A DNA stretch of 64,000 bases, from assembly GCA_009869945.1 (NCBI GenBank), contig WIXG01000023.1:310001-374000 (forward strand). Reading direction: 5' to 3'. Below the pieces are notes generated by a model. The model saw only the letters and a list, made by a program, of their open reading frames with translations. It made no database searches and was not told the origin of the DNA. Positions 38,006 through 51,270 of this stretch are shown here, piece by piece; the stretch's first letter is position 1; each line of letters opens with the position of its first letter. This DNA is from Mesaphorura yosii. Taxonomy: Eukaryota; Arthropoda; Collembola; Poduromorpha; Tullbergiidae. A program made the position numbers and the translations under genes.

Positions 38006-41000
38006 TTATCGTTTCCGAGAAGAATATCTGTCAGGGTCACGAATCAAGGGTGACATCGAACCCCGTGCATTGGACAGTTGCATCGGAGGCGAAGGTCTGA
38101 CTGAGTACAGTATTTTCTTTAATTCCTGCAGTTTGGCACGGTCCGGTCCCAAATCTCTTCCGTCCAGCACATTGACATGCGGCAATTTTGTTGCAATGTT
38201 CAGGCGGTAGTCTGTTCTGCTGGAGAGCAGATTTCCTTTGAGTGAACACTCCGTGATGTCCGCTCCTTTTGTGAGGCAGCCAATATCCGTTAAACTCTGA
38301 GAACAAGATTCGCATGTGAGTAATTTTGACTTAAGGCTCGTTAATGCCTGCTGTGCCGTGCTAGCCTGAAGTTTATTGTGAGCTAGATAAAGTCCGGTCA
38401 AGTTGGTCAAGTGAGGCAGTCGAGGAAGGGACGACAGACGATTGTGCTCCAGATGCAAGTACTTCAGGGACTTGCATCCTGCCAAACAATTGTGAGGGAT
38501 GTCCCGAATATGATTGTTGTCCACCACCAGGGCCGTAAGAGTCGGAATGTTCTGGAGTCCATTAAGCGAGGAGAGGCTGTTGCAGCATAGCAAAATGGTG
38601 TGCAAAAGCGGCATCGCATGAAAGTGCAAGTCAGAGAGCCCGGATAACCCTGCAATTTGCAACAACACAACCCTGATAGTCCTGCTTAACTCAACTTCGA
38701 ATCTCTGTGATGTGGTCTGACATTACCGTTATGAGACAGGATCATGACTTCCAACTTCGGAAAAATAGATTTTGGCGACAGAGGTATTGGCTTCTTCGGA
38801 GGTTCGTCCTTCAGAGCTACAGCGGGACCCGGTTGTAAGTTTGGAGTGTTGTAAGCTGTTTTCAGGATCGAGTTCGCCAGCTGGAAATTGCAAGTCGGAC
38901 TCTGTGTCTTCAGTTCCATTATCTTTGCATCTGAATTTCCAAGCACCAAACCGTGAGCTTAGTGCAACAAGCGATCAGGTGGAAGCTACGTGTTTAACTC
39001 ACGTCGTAACTTCTGTAAATTCGTAGCCTGTGACTGCGCAGTGTACGAGTAGCAAGTCGGGCAAAGTGACCCACCCAGAGAGCTGATGCAATTATTGCCC
39101 AGCGAAAGGACCCGAAGGCTGCAAGAATCAATTTAATCATTGTCATAAAATGTCGTATTAATTTCAGATGAGATTGAAGTTCGACTTTCGTCTTTTACTG
39201 CACCTGGGTAACGATGAAAGAGTCGTCAAAGTCGAAAGCGAGTTATGCTGCAAATTGATTGATGACAGTCTTGAGAGCATGGCGTGGGAGAGTGCAAGTT
39301 TTTGTATGGAGCAATTGGATAACGTCAGATTACTCGTGCTACACGCATTACTTTCGTTATGCGCTCTGAATTTAGATTCAAGCCAATATTGGGTCAGAAG
39401 TCCACCGGCTCGATCAACAGAATTTGAAAATTCCCATTCTGTCATCGGAATTCCGTCCAGAATCTGCACAGTTAGCATTCATTGGAATAATTTGAAACTT
39501 GCGTCGGGTAATTTCTGATCTACTGATAGCCGATTTCACCTGCACCGTGCAAATGTGCCCACGAATATACGTGCTGTACTCTGGATGGGTAGAAATCGGG
39601 CACATACTACAGTCAAGAGTGCTCAGATGTTTGATATCCCGAATCAAATGCAAAATTTCGATATTGCTTGGCAAAGGATTTGCAGCCAGCTGCAAATGTC
39701 GAAGGCTTGGGCATGAACTAGACAAGTGTTCCAGATCACGAAGCAAATTATTTGAGAGGTTCAAAATTTGCAAGCTTGGAAACAGGCGGTCCTTCAACCA
39801 GACGAGGCTGGCAATCAAATTTTCTTGCAACTGCAATTTGACGATGTACACTCGCCATTCAGTCGATAGAACCCACATGCTTTGCGCCAAGTCGTGTGGT
39901 GATAAATAATTGTCTGACAGGTTCAGATCGATGGCATTTCTACCGGAGGCATCGATGAATTGTGGCGTGCTTGGAATGACTGTTTCGAGGTCCGAGAGGC
40001 TCTGGCCGGCCAGGTCGTTGAACGTGTGCATAGTTCCGTCTAGGATTTAACAGAAATCGAAATCTTACTAAGTGCAAGACCACAAAGAGCCGTCGGTGTT
40101 GCAAAGCGCCTGACCCCACGATTTCGCCATTGCGACTTGAGAAAATCCAGAATCTGCAACATCGGGCGGACTCCAACCAGCAGCGAGTTCAAATCTGGCT
40201 GGAAATGGAGCCGTCCAAATGTCCACACGATGCACGAAGGGTAAAATTCGACGAACAAGCGCTGGAAGATGTGTCAAGTCTCGAATATCCTATATTTACA
40301 TCGCAAATGAGTAATTCAATCGGCGGATTTGAGCTTGCAGTACTTATGTACCTGGAAAGGATTTGGCAAAATCTCCAGCGTCAAAAGCCTCGATGTGGCC
40401 AATGATAACGCTCTTGCGTTTGAGAGCAAAAATCTCAGTGAATTCCATCCAACTTTGAGTTCAATCAGGCTGGGGAGCCTCTCCAGTCCGGACAGTGTCG
40501 TCAAATTGTTGTGTGATAAGTTCAAACTCTTCAGCGAGCGAAGTCCTTTAAGACCAACTATCATTCCAATTTTGTTTCCTGACAGGTTGACGCTCGTGAG
40601 AAATGGCTCAACTCCCGACCCGAGGTATTTTGTCAAGCTAGTTTCCAAACTTGCCGAATTGAATGAATTTTTACTCTTCATCCCGAAGTTTGCCGTGGAA
40701 CCTGCGTACTCTTCTCTGAAATGAAATGAGCATACACACATTCTAATTTACTAATTTTTCCGGGGTCACCTCATAATTAAAAAGATGAGGAATCGCACAG
40801 TGAAAACGTGACGTGCATTGTTGAAAGATCCGCGTGCAATCCGTTGCCAGTTTTTGTCAGACAAAACGAAGACTTTTTACTCAACGAGGAAGGCGTGTAC
40901 ATGCACAGTGCAAGGGCGGTGTCACGAGATGTCAATTTCGCGGAAAGATTGGTCAAGTCGGACTCAGCTGGATTTAGGATGTCGTCGTCGGTGTTGGGCA

Positions 41001-43707
41001 GTTTCAAGGTTACTTTATCTTGCTGCAATGCGTTGAGCAAATACTTTAGGCCAAAGTCAGATGTCTCTGGAGCTCAATGTGTCAAACTTACTTGCGTAAA
41101 CGAAATGTTGAGAATGTAAGCTGGAGAAATCGAATGAGGATATTTCAAACTGAAGCATGCACAATCCCAGGCGTGCTAAATGCGTGAATCAGATTCAAAT
41201 TGAGTATTTGCGTATTGTTTAACGTGGTAATTTATTGGAAAATGTGACTTACATTGGAGGCAGATTTCTCACATGAAACAGCTTGAAGGGATTCGGCCAG
41301 CACTTTTACAACAATTACAATTGAAAACCTTTGGCCATGCAAAGGGCTCGCCAGCCATAAACAGTTTGTGACACGAATCTCCTATCGGTGGAGAAATAAT
41401 GCAATAAAAAACAGAAATTACAAATATCAAGTGATGGAACGTACTTTGTAGTTTCGAGTTTTCTCCGTCATGAGTTTCTGCAACAATGCCAAAGGATTTA
41501 CCGAATTTTGTGGACAAATGAGGAACATGTAGAGCGTCTGTGGCTTTTCTGGGAGTCCAGCGACGGAATCTGGAAACGGATGCATTGGTTTGGGTGGGTC
41601 ATAGTTCCGGCTCGTGTACGTTGGAATGCCACGATGAGACTGATACGCGGGAAATGTGTAAAAAGGGTACGTCGCAGTGTTTGATGGGATCGGTTTCCCA
41701 ATGTCGTCCAATTCCGGTGGAGGAATGTACGGAGGCTCGACGCTGGCTTGAAAATGTGCTTCGTAGGTGCGCTGGATTCCAATGTCCATTCCTTTATCGA
41801 GTACTGCAAACACGCTTTCCACCTTCACCAGCGTCGAATGCGGCCATCTGCGAACAAAGAATCACCAGGCTTTGGCTTGACGTACTTGACGGTGACAGGC
41901 TTTCGTCGATGTTAAATACGAAATGCTTACAGTCCGGCGCAGGACAGGGAGCTGATAAGTCGATGCATTGTTGCCCTCAAATTTGAAGGATCTGGCGTTG
42001 AGGTCGAAGTGTCGCCATGCACGGAGTAAATCAGGGCACATTGCACATTCCCGTACGTTTGGAATTCAATCCATTGGAGCCATTTCTCCGTGTCTTGCTC
42101 CCACCGACTCAATGTCATCATGCATTCGCCCCTCTTCAAGCTTAACCTGGCGTCCTCGTTTAAGGCAGTAATTCTTTCCTGAATCTGGAGACAAGACAAA
42201 ACAGATTAACTTCAATCTTCTGGACTCAAGAATCAGAACAGGTTATAAAAGGCATCCACTTTGGTCATGTGATCTTTCATGGCACTTTTGGCGTTGGCAA
42301 ACACCGGCAATATTTCTACGGCCGACAAGGTTCTCTTGAACTAAATTTAAGAAATTAGACCGTATAAATTACTCCATAAATTGTGGAATGATTTCTAGAT
42401 TTCTTACCCTAGAGTCTAATGCAATCAGTTGCAAAATGCGATAGCCTTGCTTCTCCAGTTTCTTGTGTGTAGAACTCATAATAGCTTTACGCTTGGCAAC
42501 TTGTTCTGAATCATTCTTGAGAGAATTCGAGAAGTAAAACAAGGAACGGGTGAACACATAATTCTGGAAACAAGATTCGCTCGTTTGTATTTATTGAGGT
42601 TCAGTTTCGACGAATTTGAGCGCATTCTTTTACCTGCACATTGGAAATCTCTGAACTCGTGATTGCTTTACTGTCCAAGTTTGTGATATTTGTGAGAATG
42701 CTCAGTAGCACTGTTCGACCATCACATAATGTAGCTACTGGACACTTGCCGTACACTGGATCAGCCAAGTGCAGAGTTTTCAATGCCTGCAGTGCTTTCA
42801 GTGCTTGAACGTCATGCACGGTGCAGAGTGGATTTCCAGACAAGTTTAGTGTGTGGAGATTGGCACAATTTGCAAATTGTTCCTCATGCAGACAGGTTAT
42901 TTCATTTCTGGCCGCATTCAACTCTTGCAGTGTCGGAATGCCTTGCCCTAAAAACTAAACAAAGTACACGACGCATTAACTGAGGACTTGGTTGGTCTAT
43001 CAGAAATCCTTACGCTTAACGACGAGAGTTTGTTATCCGCAACACAGAGAACTTTGATGTTGGGAAACTGAAATGGTTCGATCTTCTGCAAGCCGCAGTT
43101 ATAAAGGTACATTTTGCGCACATGTTTCAGGTGTTCAAGATCCGACCATTTTGCCTCCTGTGGGTTTAAGAGCAGATATCGCCTGTGGTTTACATCACGT
43201 ACACGGCGAACCATTCGTTAACTTTAATACCTTAATTTTACAAGAAGAAATGCATACTTCGGCCAGCCTAACGAATTTGTCGATGCCAGAGAACGACGTG
43301 ACTGGATGACCAACAAGCACCAGCTTTCGTATTGATCCCGGACAAACCGAGGCTTTTGCAATTCTTCTGAGATTCTCAGCATCCTCATACACCGTCGCTG
43401 CAAGCGGAACGAGCGGAGACGCATCACAGTCTTGAATTGACTCGTACACAGAATGGAAGGAGATCGAGTTGCCGAAGAACGTCTCAATTGTATGATTTCC
43501 TTGTGCTGGCAGTGTTTCAATCGAAGATTTTCGACTGACTGCATTGCGATCGACGCTCTGAATCGTCTCTATTTTGCGGCTTTCGAAAGCATTCGAGAGT
43601 TCTCCAAGCTTAGCCATATTCGACATCGCCGTAGGAGTGGGCGAAGTTATGAAGCTCCGAGTTTCCTGCCCAGGCTCCCTTTCTTCCTTCGACGGTACAT
43701 AATACAT
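38006..43707 (-). CDS. LRRC9: Leucine-rich repeat-containing protein 9
   Basis: Large repeat protein of ciliated animals; in vertebrates and algae relatives are linked to cilia. Minus-strand model of 17 exons (first 43231-43707, last 38006-38649) giving about 1523 residues; the human protein is about 1450. LRR units are seen throughout, e.g. LHTLNLSGNPLC, LKSLNLSHNNL, LQILNLSNNLL and LKYLHLEHNRLSSLPRLPHL. Between the two LRR blocks lies the hallmark segment LSRWEQDTEKWLQWIEFQTY, followed by a region with LYMFLICPQNSVNPLALLQ. All phases agree. Two junctions use weak donors: GTGGAT at 42259 and GTGCGA at 40798, so those joins are less certain. It is convergent with the ATPase gene, 286 bp apart. 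Tail is basic and Ser/Pro-rich. Confidence 0.85.
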
Positions 43708-43849
43708 TTTAGGAAGCAATTCTAAAAGCTTATTCTGAAAATTCTACATAAAAAATTATTTTAGAGCCCAAGTCGGCAAGAAGAAAGTGAAATACACGCT
43801 GCTATCGACTGGCGACACGAGTAAACGGTGCAAAAATATACAAGTTGTG

Positions 43850-43855
43850 TTTATT
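43850..43855 (-). terminator. Poly(A) signal of CLIP protease 1
   Basis: AATAAA on the minus strand, about 55 bp past the stop codon. Confidence 0.45.
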
Positions 43856-43907
43856 CATACGCTATAGGAACATAGGACCAGTTATCACGGGACACCGGCG
43901 GCACCCA

Positions 43908-45568
43908 TTACTCTTCTATGGAATCGAGCATCCATGTAAAATGCGACGATATCCTCGTGTAAATTCCAGGAAATCCTCTCATTCCACAGATGCTGGGACC
44001 AAATGATACAATCCCACCTTGGAAATAGCGTCGAGAATGTTCCTCGAATACCATTAGCGGCCCTCCGCTATCACCACTACAGCTATCCACTCCAGGCTCG
44101 CCTCCTGCGCACATCTGCGACTTCGCTATTGTTGTTTTGTCATGATAAATTGCACCGCACTCTGAGTTTGAGAGCAGCGGAACATTGGCTTGTTGAAGGA
44201 CATGCACACCTTCACTTTCTCTTTCTGCAAATAGCAAGTTGAATTCCAGTTGTTAGTTACTCCGCATCCGCATGTTTAATAACTCTGTAATCATCTACCT
44301 GTTTTTCCCCAGCCCGCAATTTCCGCGTACCACTTCTCGGTCGAATTCCCAAACTCTCGCGCCAGATTTGGGAAGCTATCTGGCAAGAATGGTAGGCAAA
44401 TTGGCTTTATCCATGCTGTGGAACCAAAAACAATTCATTAAAGATTTTGTTCCGAGGCTATTTCGGATTGCGAGAAAAAGTTCAGAGGTACTTACGAGTA
44501 TCAAAGGAGACTTCTTCCGCCAGCCTTATCAGAGCAATATCATTCAGTCTTGTGTGTGGGTCGTATTCTGTGTGCATGATAATCTTTTCAATGGCAATAT
44601 CCTTCACAGAAGAATGCGCATTGAGTTCCGGTGAAAATTCCGGATCAATTCTACTGTCATGCTCGCCAAGCCTGGCGATTTTCCTGGAAGACAGGAAGAA
44701 AATGAGTACAAGCCAGAAGCGCATGTGAAATCTGAATGTTCCTTCTTAACTTACGGAATATGCAGTGCAGAGTTTCCTCCAGTGACGCAATGTGCAGCGG
44801 TGAGAACGTATCTGCTGGTGATTAGACTTCCGGCGCAATAAAACTCGAGTCCATTGCACGGGGCCTTTTCTACTCAGAAATATAAAGTGATGATATTTTT
44901 ATACGCTGCTGAGCTAATGTGATATAACTTACTCTGATATCCTAATCTGACCATCCAAGGGTATGCTCCCAGGGATGCGGGCGTTCCTCCAAGTATGTAA
45001 TTTTTTATTTTGATGGATGTAAGACCGCAATTCTCAAACTCAGGGAAGTAGCGAAAATTCGGATGCACTGTCACATCGGGATGAATTATTGACTTCTTGC
45101 TGATTGGTCCAGTTCTGCTGATAATGTCAGTGTGAGTTCGACATTTTACCTGCACGCAATGAGAACCGTCGGCTTGGGTTTGATTTGGTGAGTCAGAAAT
45201 TGCATTACCTTTGGATCACTTCCTTCAAACCCACACGTCAAATTCTGCAGGTGTCGCACCTTTTCCGCGGTGATCGGACCACTCAACGCGTTCAATATTG
45301 TCGGACAATCTCGAATAGGCACGCATTTCACGTCCTTCTCCTCGACGGTGTGTCTACTCGACCGGCTGAGAGGGAGTGTGATTTCTTCTGGATAGGTGAG
45401 GGGATCTGAAATTGAGAAAAAGAAACGTTTATTACAAGATTTCCGCGAAGTATACATTATGTAACTATTTATGTGCTTGAACTTACAAGTTAAGGAGCTG
45501 GTGCATAAACTTAAACAAATTATTATTACACTAATTTTAAAGGACTTTAGCCTCAGCCTCAAAATCAT
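43908..45568 (-). CDS. CLIP serine protease 1 (divergent)
   Basis: Secreted trypsin-fold protease of the arthropod CLIP class, used in immune or clotting cascades. Seven exons (45487-45568, 45209-45405, 44933-45149, 44755-44872, 44496-44683, 44299-44415, 43908-44224) give 411 residues. Triad intact: LTAAHC, RLNDIALIR, SCSGDSGGPL; Asp six residues before the active Ser predicts trypsin-like specificity. The CLIP domain keeps four of six cysteines: the first is missing, and the usual final CC is KC, so the C1-C5 pair is lost. The activation site reads IKNYILGG, with Tyr instead of Arg/Lys before the mature Ile. It may be activated by a chymotrypsin-like enzyme, or not at all. Last gene of the array; it ends 200 bp before LRRC9 begins. 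Confidence 0.85.
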
Positions 45569-46027
45569 TGCGCTATCTGTTAACTTGCTCCGAAAACGTT
45601 GCACTCTTGTCTTGCCTTTGTTTTGTCGTTGCTTGTCGCACGTGCAGTTGTTACCTGACTCTTTTGTGAGAAGTTCTTGACACGAGCGATTGCCACAAAT
45701 TGCCAGACACCAAAACAAGTGCACGTTCCTTTTATGCTGAGTTTGCAGACTCCTCCGAAATACGAAACAGGTTTAATTTCAGGTTCACCATCGGTACACG
45801 AGGTCTTCACGCGTCGTTTGCATAAATATCCAGTTAGTTCTCAGAATCGGCGCAAAAAACTCGAGATTCGCAGAACCAAGACATGCATTGGATCGCGAAT
45901 TCAGAGAAACGTGATCTCATTACAACTCTGTGTTTACATTTTATTCGTAACTGTCGCACGCACTCGTTTACTGCCTCATTCATGAGAAAATGGGCCGGGT
46001 AACTAGTTTCGTTTACAACAAAGACAA
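45569..46027. other. Spacer between CLIP proteases 1 and 2
   Basis: Promoter region of protease 1 and 3' UTR of protease 2, with AATAAA on the minus strand at 45940-45945. No coding evidence. Confidence 0.4.
45940..45945 (-). terminator. Poly(A) signal of CLIP protease 2
   Basis: AATAAA on the minus strand, about 85 bp past the stop codon. Confidence 0.4.
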
Positions 46028-47757
46028 TTATATCAAGTTATCGAGAATCCAACGACGAAACTCCGTAATTCGCGTGTAAACACCGGGTAGGCCGCTTTCA
46101 CCACATTGTTTGGGACCATATGAGATGACCCCAACTTGAACCAATTTGGCATAAACCGAGTGTGGAGAATGATAATTTATCATTAAGGGCCCGCCGCTGT
46201 CTCCTAAACCAACACGAAAAAAATCAATTGGTACATGAACCTTCTCAACAATGAAAGTCGAGCTTACCATCACAACTGTCTTTTCCTAATTCGCCACCTG
46301 CACAGAGTTGTGTTGATGTGATGTGTATCCGACTGGAACGCGCGTACTCATTTTGACAAGCAGCATTTGGCACAATTGTTAATTCCACGTGCTGGAGTAT
46401 AGAGCTTCCTGCGGCTCGGTCTGGCCAAATTAATTGTGTTAAGTAAACAACCAACGCCCCTGGCTCAACGTCCACTCCACTTACTCCACTTTGTCTTTCC
46501 GAATCCTGCCACAATTGACTTTTTGTGACTTAAATCAGTTGGGAAGTCGCTCAAGGAATACTCGCGTGCAAATGGAAGGCAAACGGGCTGAATGTATGCT
46601 GCACGACAAAAATTGAACCAACGTTCGCATCGTTGACTTGTGAGTGTATTACGCAAGTTAACTCACGTTCATTAAAAGGTATTCGTCCCTTGATGTGAAT
46701 TATGGCGATATCATTGTGCTTGCTGTTCGTTTGATAACCAGGATGGAGAATGACTCTGTCAATTTCAAAGTCCTGATGGGTCACGCATTCTTGCTGGAAG
46801 CAATCTGGATTTGTAGTCACGTCGTGTTCCGCTAGACGGACCATAGACCTGAATTGTCAAATAAAAAGATCACACAAGTTGCACAGGCGTCTTATTAGGA
46901 GTTCAGATTCTTGAAACTCACGGCTTCAACTGGCTTCCAAGGTTATCCAGACAGTGAGCAGCAGTTAAAATCGTTCTGTCTGTGATTATGGACCCAGCAC
47001 ATCCAAACACAACTCGCTGAGTTCTTAATACTGCAAGCAAACCACAATAATTCAGACCCACATTTTTATTACCATTAACAAGTTTGGCTTACTGGTATAC
47101 CCAACTCTGGCTATCCACGGATACGAACCCAAGGGTGCCGTCTAAATCATTGCAAAAGAAGTCAAAATCGTTACAGGACTAAACAGGTTCATTTCGGAGT
47201 AGATAATTATACCTTGCCCCCAATGATTCTTAAGGACAGTGGAGTGTTGCTGCATTCTTCAATGCTAGGAAGGAGCCGGAAGTGGGGATGCGATGAGAGG
47301 TCTTGGTCTTTCGAAGTCGAAACAGACTGGATCTTCGCGAATGGGCCACTCGAAACTGCCGCAATGGAAACTTCGGGTGGACAACAGACCTGTAAACGTG
47401 ACCGCAGATTTTTCTGTGATGAATTACCCGCTGAAATTAAGTGCATTCTAGCGCCTACCTTTGGATTTGTCCGGGTGTAGCTACATGCGCGAGTGAGTGT
47501 TTGCAGATCTCGAAGACTGTTGCTGTCTGATTTAGCCTTGGACCAGAGGTCTTGTGCTGACACACATTCTCGGAAAAGTGTACACTGGCCTTCTTCCCGG
47601 AAATAGGAGCACTTTTCTGAAATTCAAGATTCCAAAATAAGTATGGGCAATTAAAATTGAAGCTAAAGTTATTTTACATACGCGCAGAAACTCCGCCACC
47701 AATGAAATGAAGTGCAAATAGGAACCAAATGACATCAGTCGTGGATTTGTGAGACAT
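46028..47757 (-). CDS. CLIP serine protease 2
   Basis: Nine exons on the minus strand (47682-47757, 47459-47616, 47213-47389, 47093-47141, 46922-47030, 46667-46848, 46485-46598, 46268-46420, 46028-46203) give 397 residues. Signal peptide, then a complete CLIP domain (KCSYFREEGQCTLFRECV to VCCP, six cysteines), a linker, and the activation site SLRIIGGK with Arg. The triad is LTAAHC, KHNDIAIIH and SCDGDSGGPL; Asp before SC predicts cleavage after Arg/Lys. The cysteine before the activation site (IEEC) can hold the light chain to the catalytic chain, as in other CLIP proteases. It probably acts in a haemolymph cascade. No catalytic loss is seen. Confidence 0.9.
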
Positions 47758-48424
47758 TTTTGCGTAATTCAATGATTTCGCTAATCATGAAGTTACAAAA
47801 TGATTTGATTGATTGGACTGCGAATGGATTTTGGAGTGGTAATGGTTTGTATCCTGGACAGACGTGCGCTGCACCAAAGACGCGTGATTACTACGAAATC
47901 CATTTAGATCATAGACTGGTTCAAGGCTGATTGAGTTTTGCCATTTCGTATAAACTCTTTTACTTACGGCAAAGAATTTTCTCGCAAGTGCAAACCGGTT
48001 TTCTGTACACAAAATATCAAACCCTGTGTTTTGAAGCTGTAAAATTTTGTTGGAGACAGCTGGATAACGTTACAGGAGTACCTCGAGATTCGACATTAAG
48101 ACGTAAAGCTACATCACTTCCAGGAGCACTGTGCATGTGTTTATCCTCAGGAATTTGCACCGAACAGGTCGCGTATCAAATCAGTACGCAGTTGATGAGA
48201 CCATGTTAAGCAACGAATCTTGATTCAAAGCAAATGCGCGATGTAATCTTGTGAAATCACTTCCGGGAAAATTTATTCAGAACATAAATACAACAAGCTG
48301 AGTGACAAAACTACCTTTGGTGCTTGCATTAGCGTAAAACCCCTAAGCATAGTTTCATTGAGCAATTATCATGTAGCAGGAGCAGAAACTAGCGTTCACT
48401 TCAGGTCAATCAGATATTCAGTAT
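47758..48424. other. Spacer between CLIP proteases 2 and 3
   Basis: Promoter of protease 2 and 3' UTR of protease 3 with AATAAA on the minus strand at 48272. No coding evidence. Confidence 0.4.
48272..48277 (-). terminator. Poly(A) signal of CLIP protease 3
   Basis: AATAAA on the minus strand inside TTCTGAATAAATT, a block shared with the protease 4 3' region. Confidence 0.5.
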
Positions 48425-50417
48425 TCAGGGCCGAATATTATCCAGTATCCAGTCCCGATACGCAGATACTCTTGTGTAGACGCCTAGAATAACGAATAAG
48501 CCTAGTTAGAACGTTCAATTTGGCTTACATGTCTTACATATTTTGTTTAAATAAAATCCAAGACAAACCTGGGAGAAGACCCACTCCGCACTGCACTGGC
48601 CCGAAACTCACGACTCCAAGCTGAAATAATTTGGCCTCACCTCCAATCATAATGGGAAACTGAAGTGGCCCACCAGAATCACCCCCTGAAACAGCAAATG
48701 CATAATACCATTTGCAAAGCCCTGAAAATCCATTAATGGAGATTACCACAAGAATCCTTGTCTTTGACTCCTCCAGCGCACATCTGAAGAGAAGATCATG
48801 CATGAGGTAAAGTCGACTCCAGGTATAATAAAATATTTGTCGCTCACCTGTCTGCTGGTAATTGTGATTCTGTTCGTGTAATTGGATTGACATCTTGCGT
48901 TTGGAATGATGGGAAGTTGAACTTCCTGAAGTATCTTGCTGCCTGCCGCCTTATTCCACTTGGTTCGTCCCCAACCTGAAGAACAGCGGTACATTTTGTA
49001 CAACAAACACAAATAAGGTAATTAGCTTCATACCTGTGACGAAGGCCTTGTTCCTGTTTGGCATGAAGGAGTTTCTCCAAATACTCGCCAGCCCATATTC
49101 AACGGGAAATGGGAGACAGATTGGGCCCACTGCGAATGTGTCAAACGCCATGTCACGGTCAACTCGAATCAATTCAATGTCGTTGGATTTGTCATCTGTG
49201 TTATAGCTTTCGTGTGGAATAATTTTCTCGATTTTATAGTCAGTGTACTTTGTACATCCAATGTTCGGGCTGCAGTCTTGATCGGTAGTCGTGTCATGCT
49301 CTCCAACCCGAATTATTGCAGGGGTCAGCTCCTCAGCATCAATTTCTTCAGTGCAGTGCCCAGCAGTCAAAATGTATCTTTTATTGATGATTGTGCCACC
49401 ACAATAAAATTCAATTTCTCCAGTTTCTTCGCCTGCGATGCAAAAAGATTCGTCTTAATATGTTCGGCTCATGGCATGCATGCGATTTTAGCTTTTCTGA
49501 AACTTACTTCGATATCCTATTCGTGCCATCCATGGGTACCTTTATTAATTGTCACGTGTTAGGCGTAGCATAAATATCTTAACGTTGAAGGCAGAGAAAC
49601 TTACGACGCCAGGGATGCATCCGTTCCACCAACGATTCTGTCAAGCGCAATTGCGGTGCTGCAGTCTTTCAATTTTGGCAATAGTCCGAAGTTTTTGTGA
49701 TTTCGAAAGCTTGGGTGATTTCCCTGAAATTGTTCGCTCGCAATGGAGTCTTCATTCTCATCGGGTAGAAATGGGCCCCAATCAGTGTCTTCGGTGGTGG
49801 GAGTTGTAGCTGGAGAGACCGGTGCTGGTGGAAGTGTCACCTGAAGAATTTTCACTGCGTTTCCATCGAGTTCTGGTCTTGCTGAAGGAAATATTGAAGT
49901 CAAAGGTGGTAGCGTAGATTGAGTTTGACCCTGACTCTCGTCACCTCCGAAGCCTCCGATGACAACTTGGTTCGACGGACAGCAAACCTGTAAGAAGACA
50001 TATTGACTGCACACGCGTACATGCGTGAATTCACAGATTTATGTCTCAATTGTAGGTTGCTTCGACAAATTCATACCATTGGCTCTTCCTTCTCAAAGCC
50101 GCAGGTGAGCCGCTGCAGGAGTTTGATGTTTGTAGCAGTATGCGGTTCTTCCTTCAATATCTGCAGTAGCGGCGGACACATTTCGAAGGAAACACAAATT
50201 CCCGTTTGGCCATTGATCGAATGACACTGCGAGAGGACTGCAAATGAAACACGTTCAATTTAGCCAGCCATTGCTCAATTTTTGATAAATCTGACTTACA
50301 CGGAGTCGTGGTCAAACTGCTAACATCCTGCACTAACTGTCCTTGTATTGTGAGTATAAATACTGCGCAAATGATCAACTTCTGTCCTAGAATATTGCTG
50401 GAATCGAGGCGTTGCAT
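48425..50417 (-). CDS. CLIP serine protease 3
   Basis: Nine exons (50300-50417, 50077-50237, 49605-49987, 49508-49539, 49034-49432, 48848-48975, 48747-48783, 48569-48685, 48425-48483) give 477 residues. A signal peptide is followed by a full CLIP domain (QCHSINGQTGICVSFEMCPP to VCCP), a long Pro/Thr-rich linker of about 100 residues and the activation site ALDRIVGGT. Triad: LTAGHC, KSNDIELIR and SCGGDSGGPL, with Asp predicting trypsin specificity. Exon order matches protease 4, and both share a 3' UTR block. The exon carrying the active Ser is split: a 37-nt exon ends just before GGDSGG. Likely a zymogen of a haemolymph cascade. Confidence 0.9.
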
Positions 50418-51270
50418 GGTTGAGATTTACGAAGCGTTTTTTAAAAAAATCACATTTGAGGTTTGTGTTAAACAAATTACAAGACGCAAAGCGAGTGTCT
50501 CCTATTAGATGAAATATATATCTAATGTCGCATCCTATCTACGTTTTCTAATACCTAAACTTTATGCTGCGCCGTGTGCACGAAAATCGTTGAATTTATT
50601 TTCGACTTCACTGCTTCTAGTTACTTCTCACTGAAGCAAGCAGGAGCAAGGTGAGCTGCTGCGTCAAGATTTGCGAACTTGCAAAAACCTCGCGAATTCC
50701 CATGCACAAATTGACTTGAAAATTCGCATTCCTATCCATGGAGGTCGCTTGGCCATGGCACTGCGTGTTAGCGTTAGTACTCTTCTTCATAACTGCAAAA
50801 AAGATTTTGTCGCGCCTCGCGACGTAATGCGAAAAAGTAGTCAGATAGACAGACTCGCAGTACATTAACGCTTAATTGGACGTAGCACGTCATCGATATC
50901 TTCTCACAAGAACCGAAGCTAGGCTTAATGAGTTCCAAGAATCGGCAACTTGTTGAAAACAAGTTTTTTATGTACACGATTCCTGTCCGAGTTCGGTTCA
51001 GGGAACAGTCGAACAGGTTAATTCAAACAGGGCAGGTTATTCTGTAGAAGTCGAAAGTAGCCAGTAGCATAGTCTCAGCTATCAGCTTTACCTTGTGAAT
51101 GTGTACGTTCGATTTCAAGAAATGCGCGACAACAACACGCTTGCACTTCATCAGAAATCACGACTCACGAATAATTTATTCAGAACACAACAGCATGATC
51201 TTATCCGATAGTAAAATGTCAATATCAATGACAGCTTTAAATTGCACAATGACCTACGCATAAACTTGGC
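50418..51270. other. Spacer between CLIP proteases 3 and 4
   Basis: Promoter of protease 3 and 3' UTR of protease 4, with AATAAA on the minus strand at 51175. Short frames here have no family resemblance. Confidence 0.4.
51175..51180 (-). terminator. Poly(A) signal of CLIP protease 4
   Basis: AATAAA on the minus strand within TTCTGAATAAATTATT; matches the block at 48272. Confidence 0.5.
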
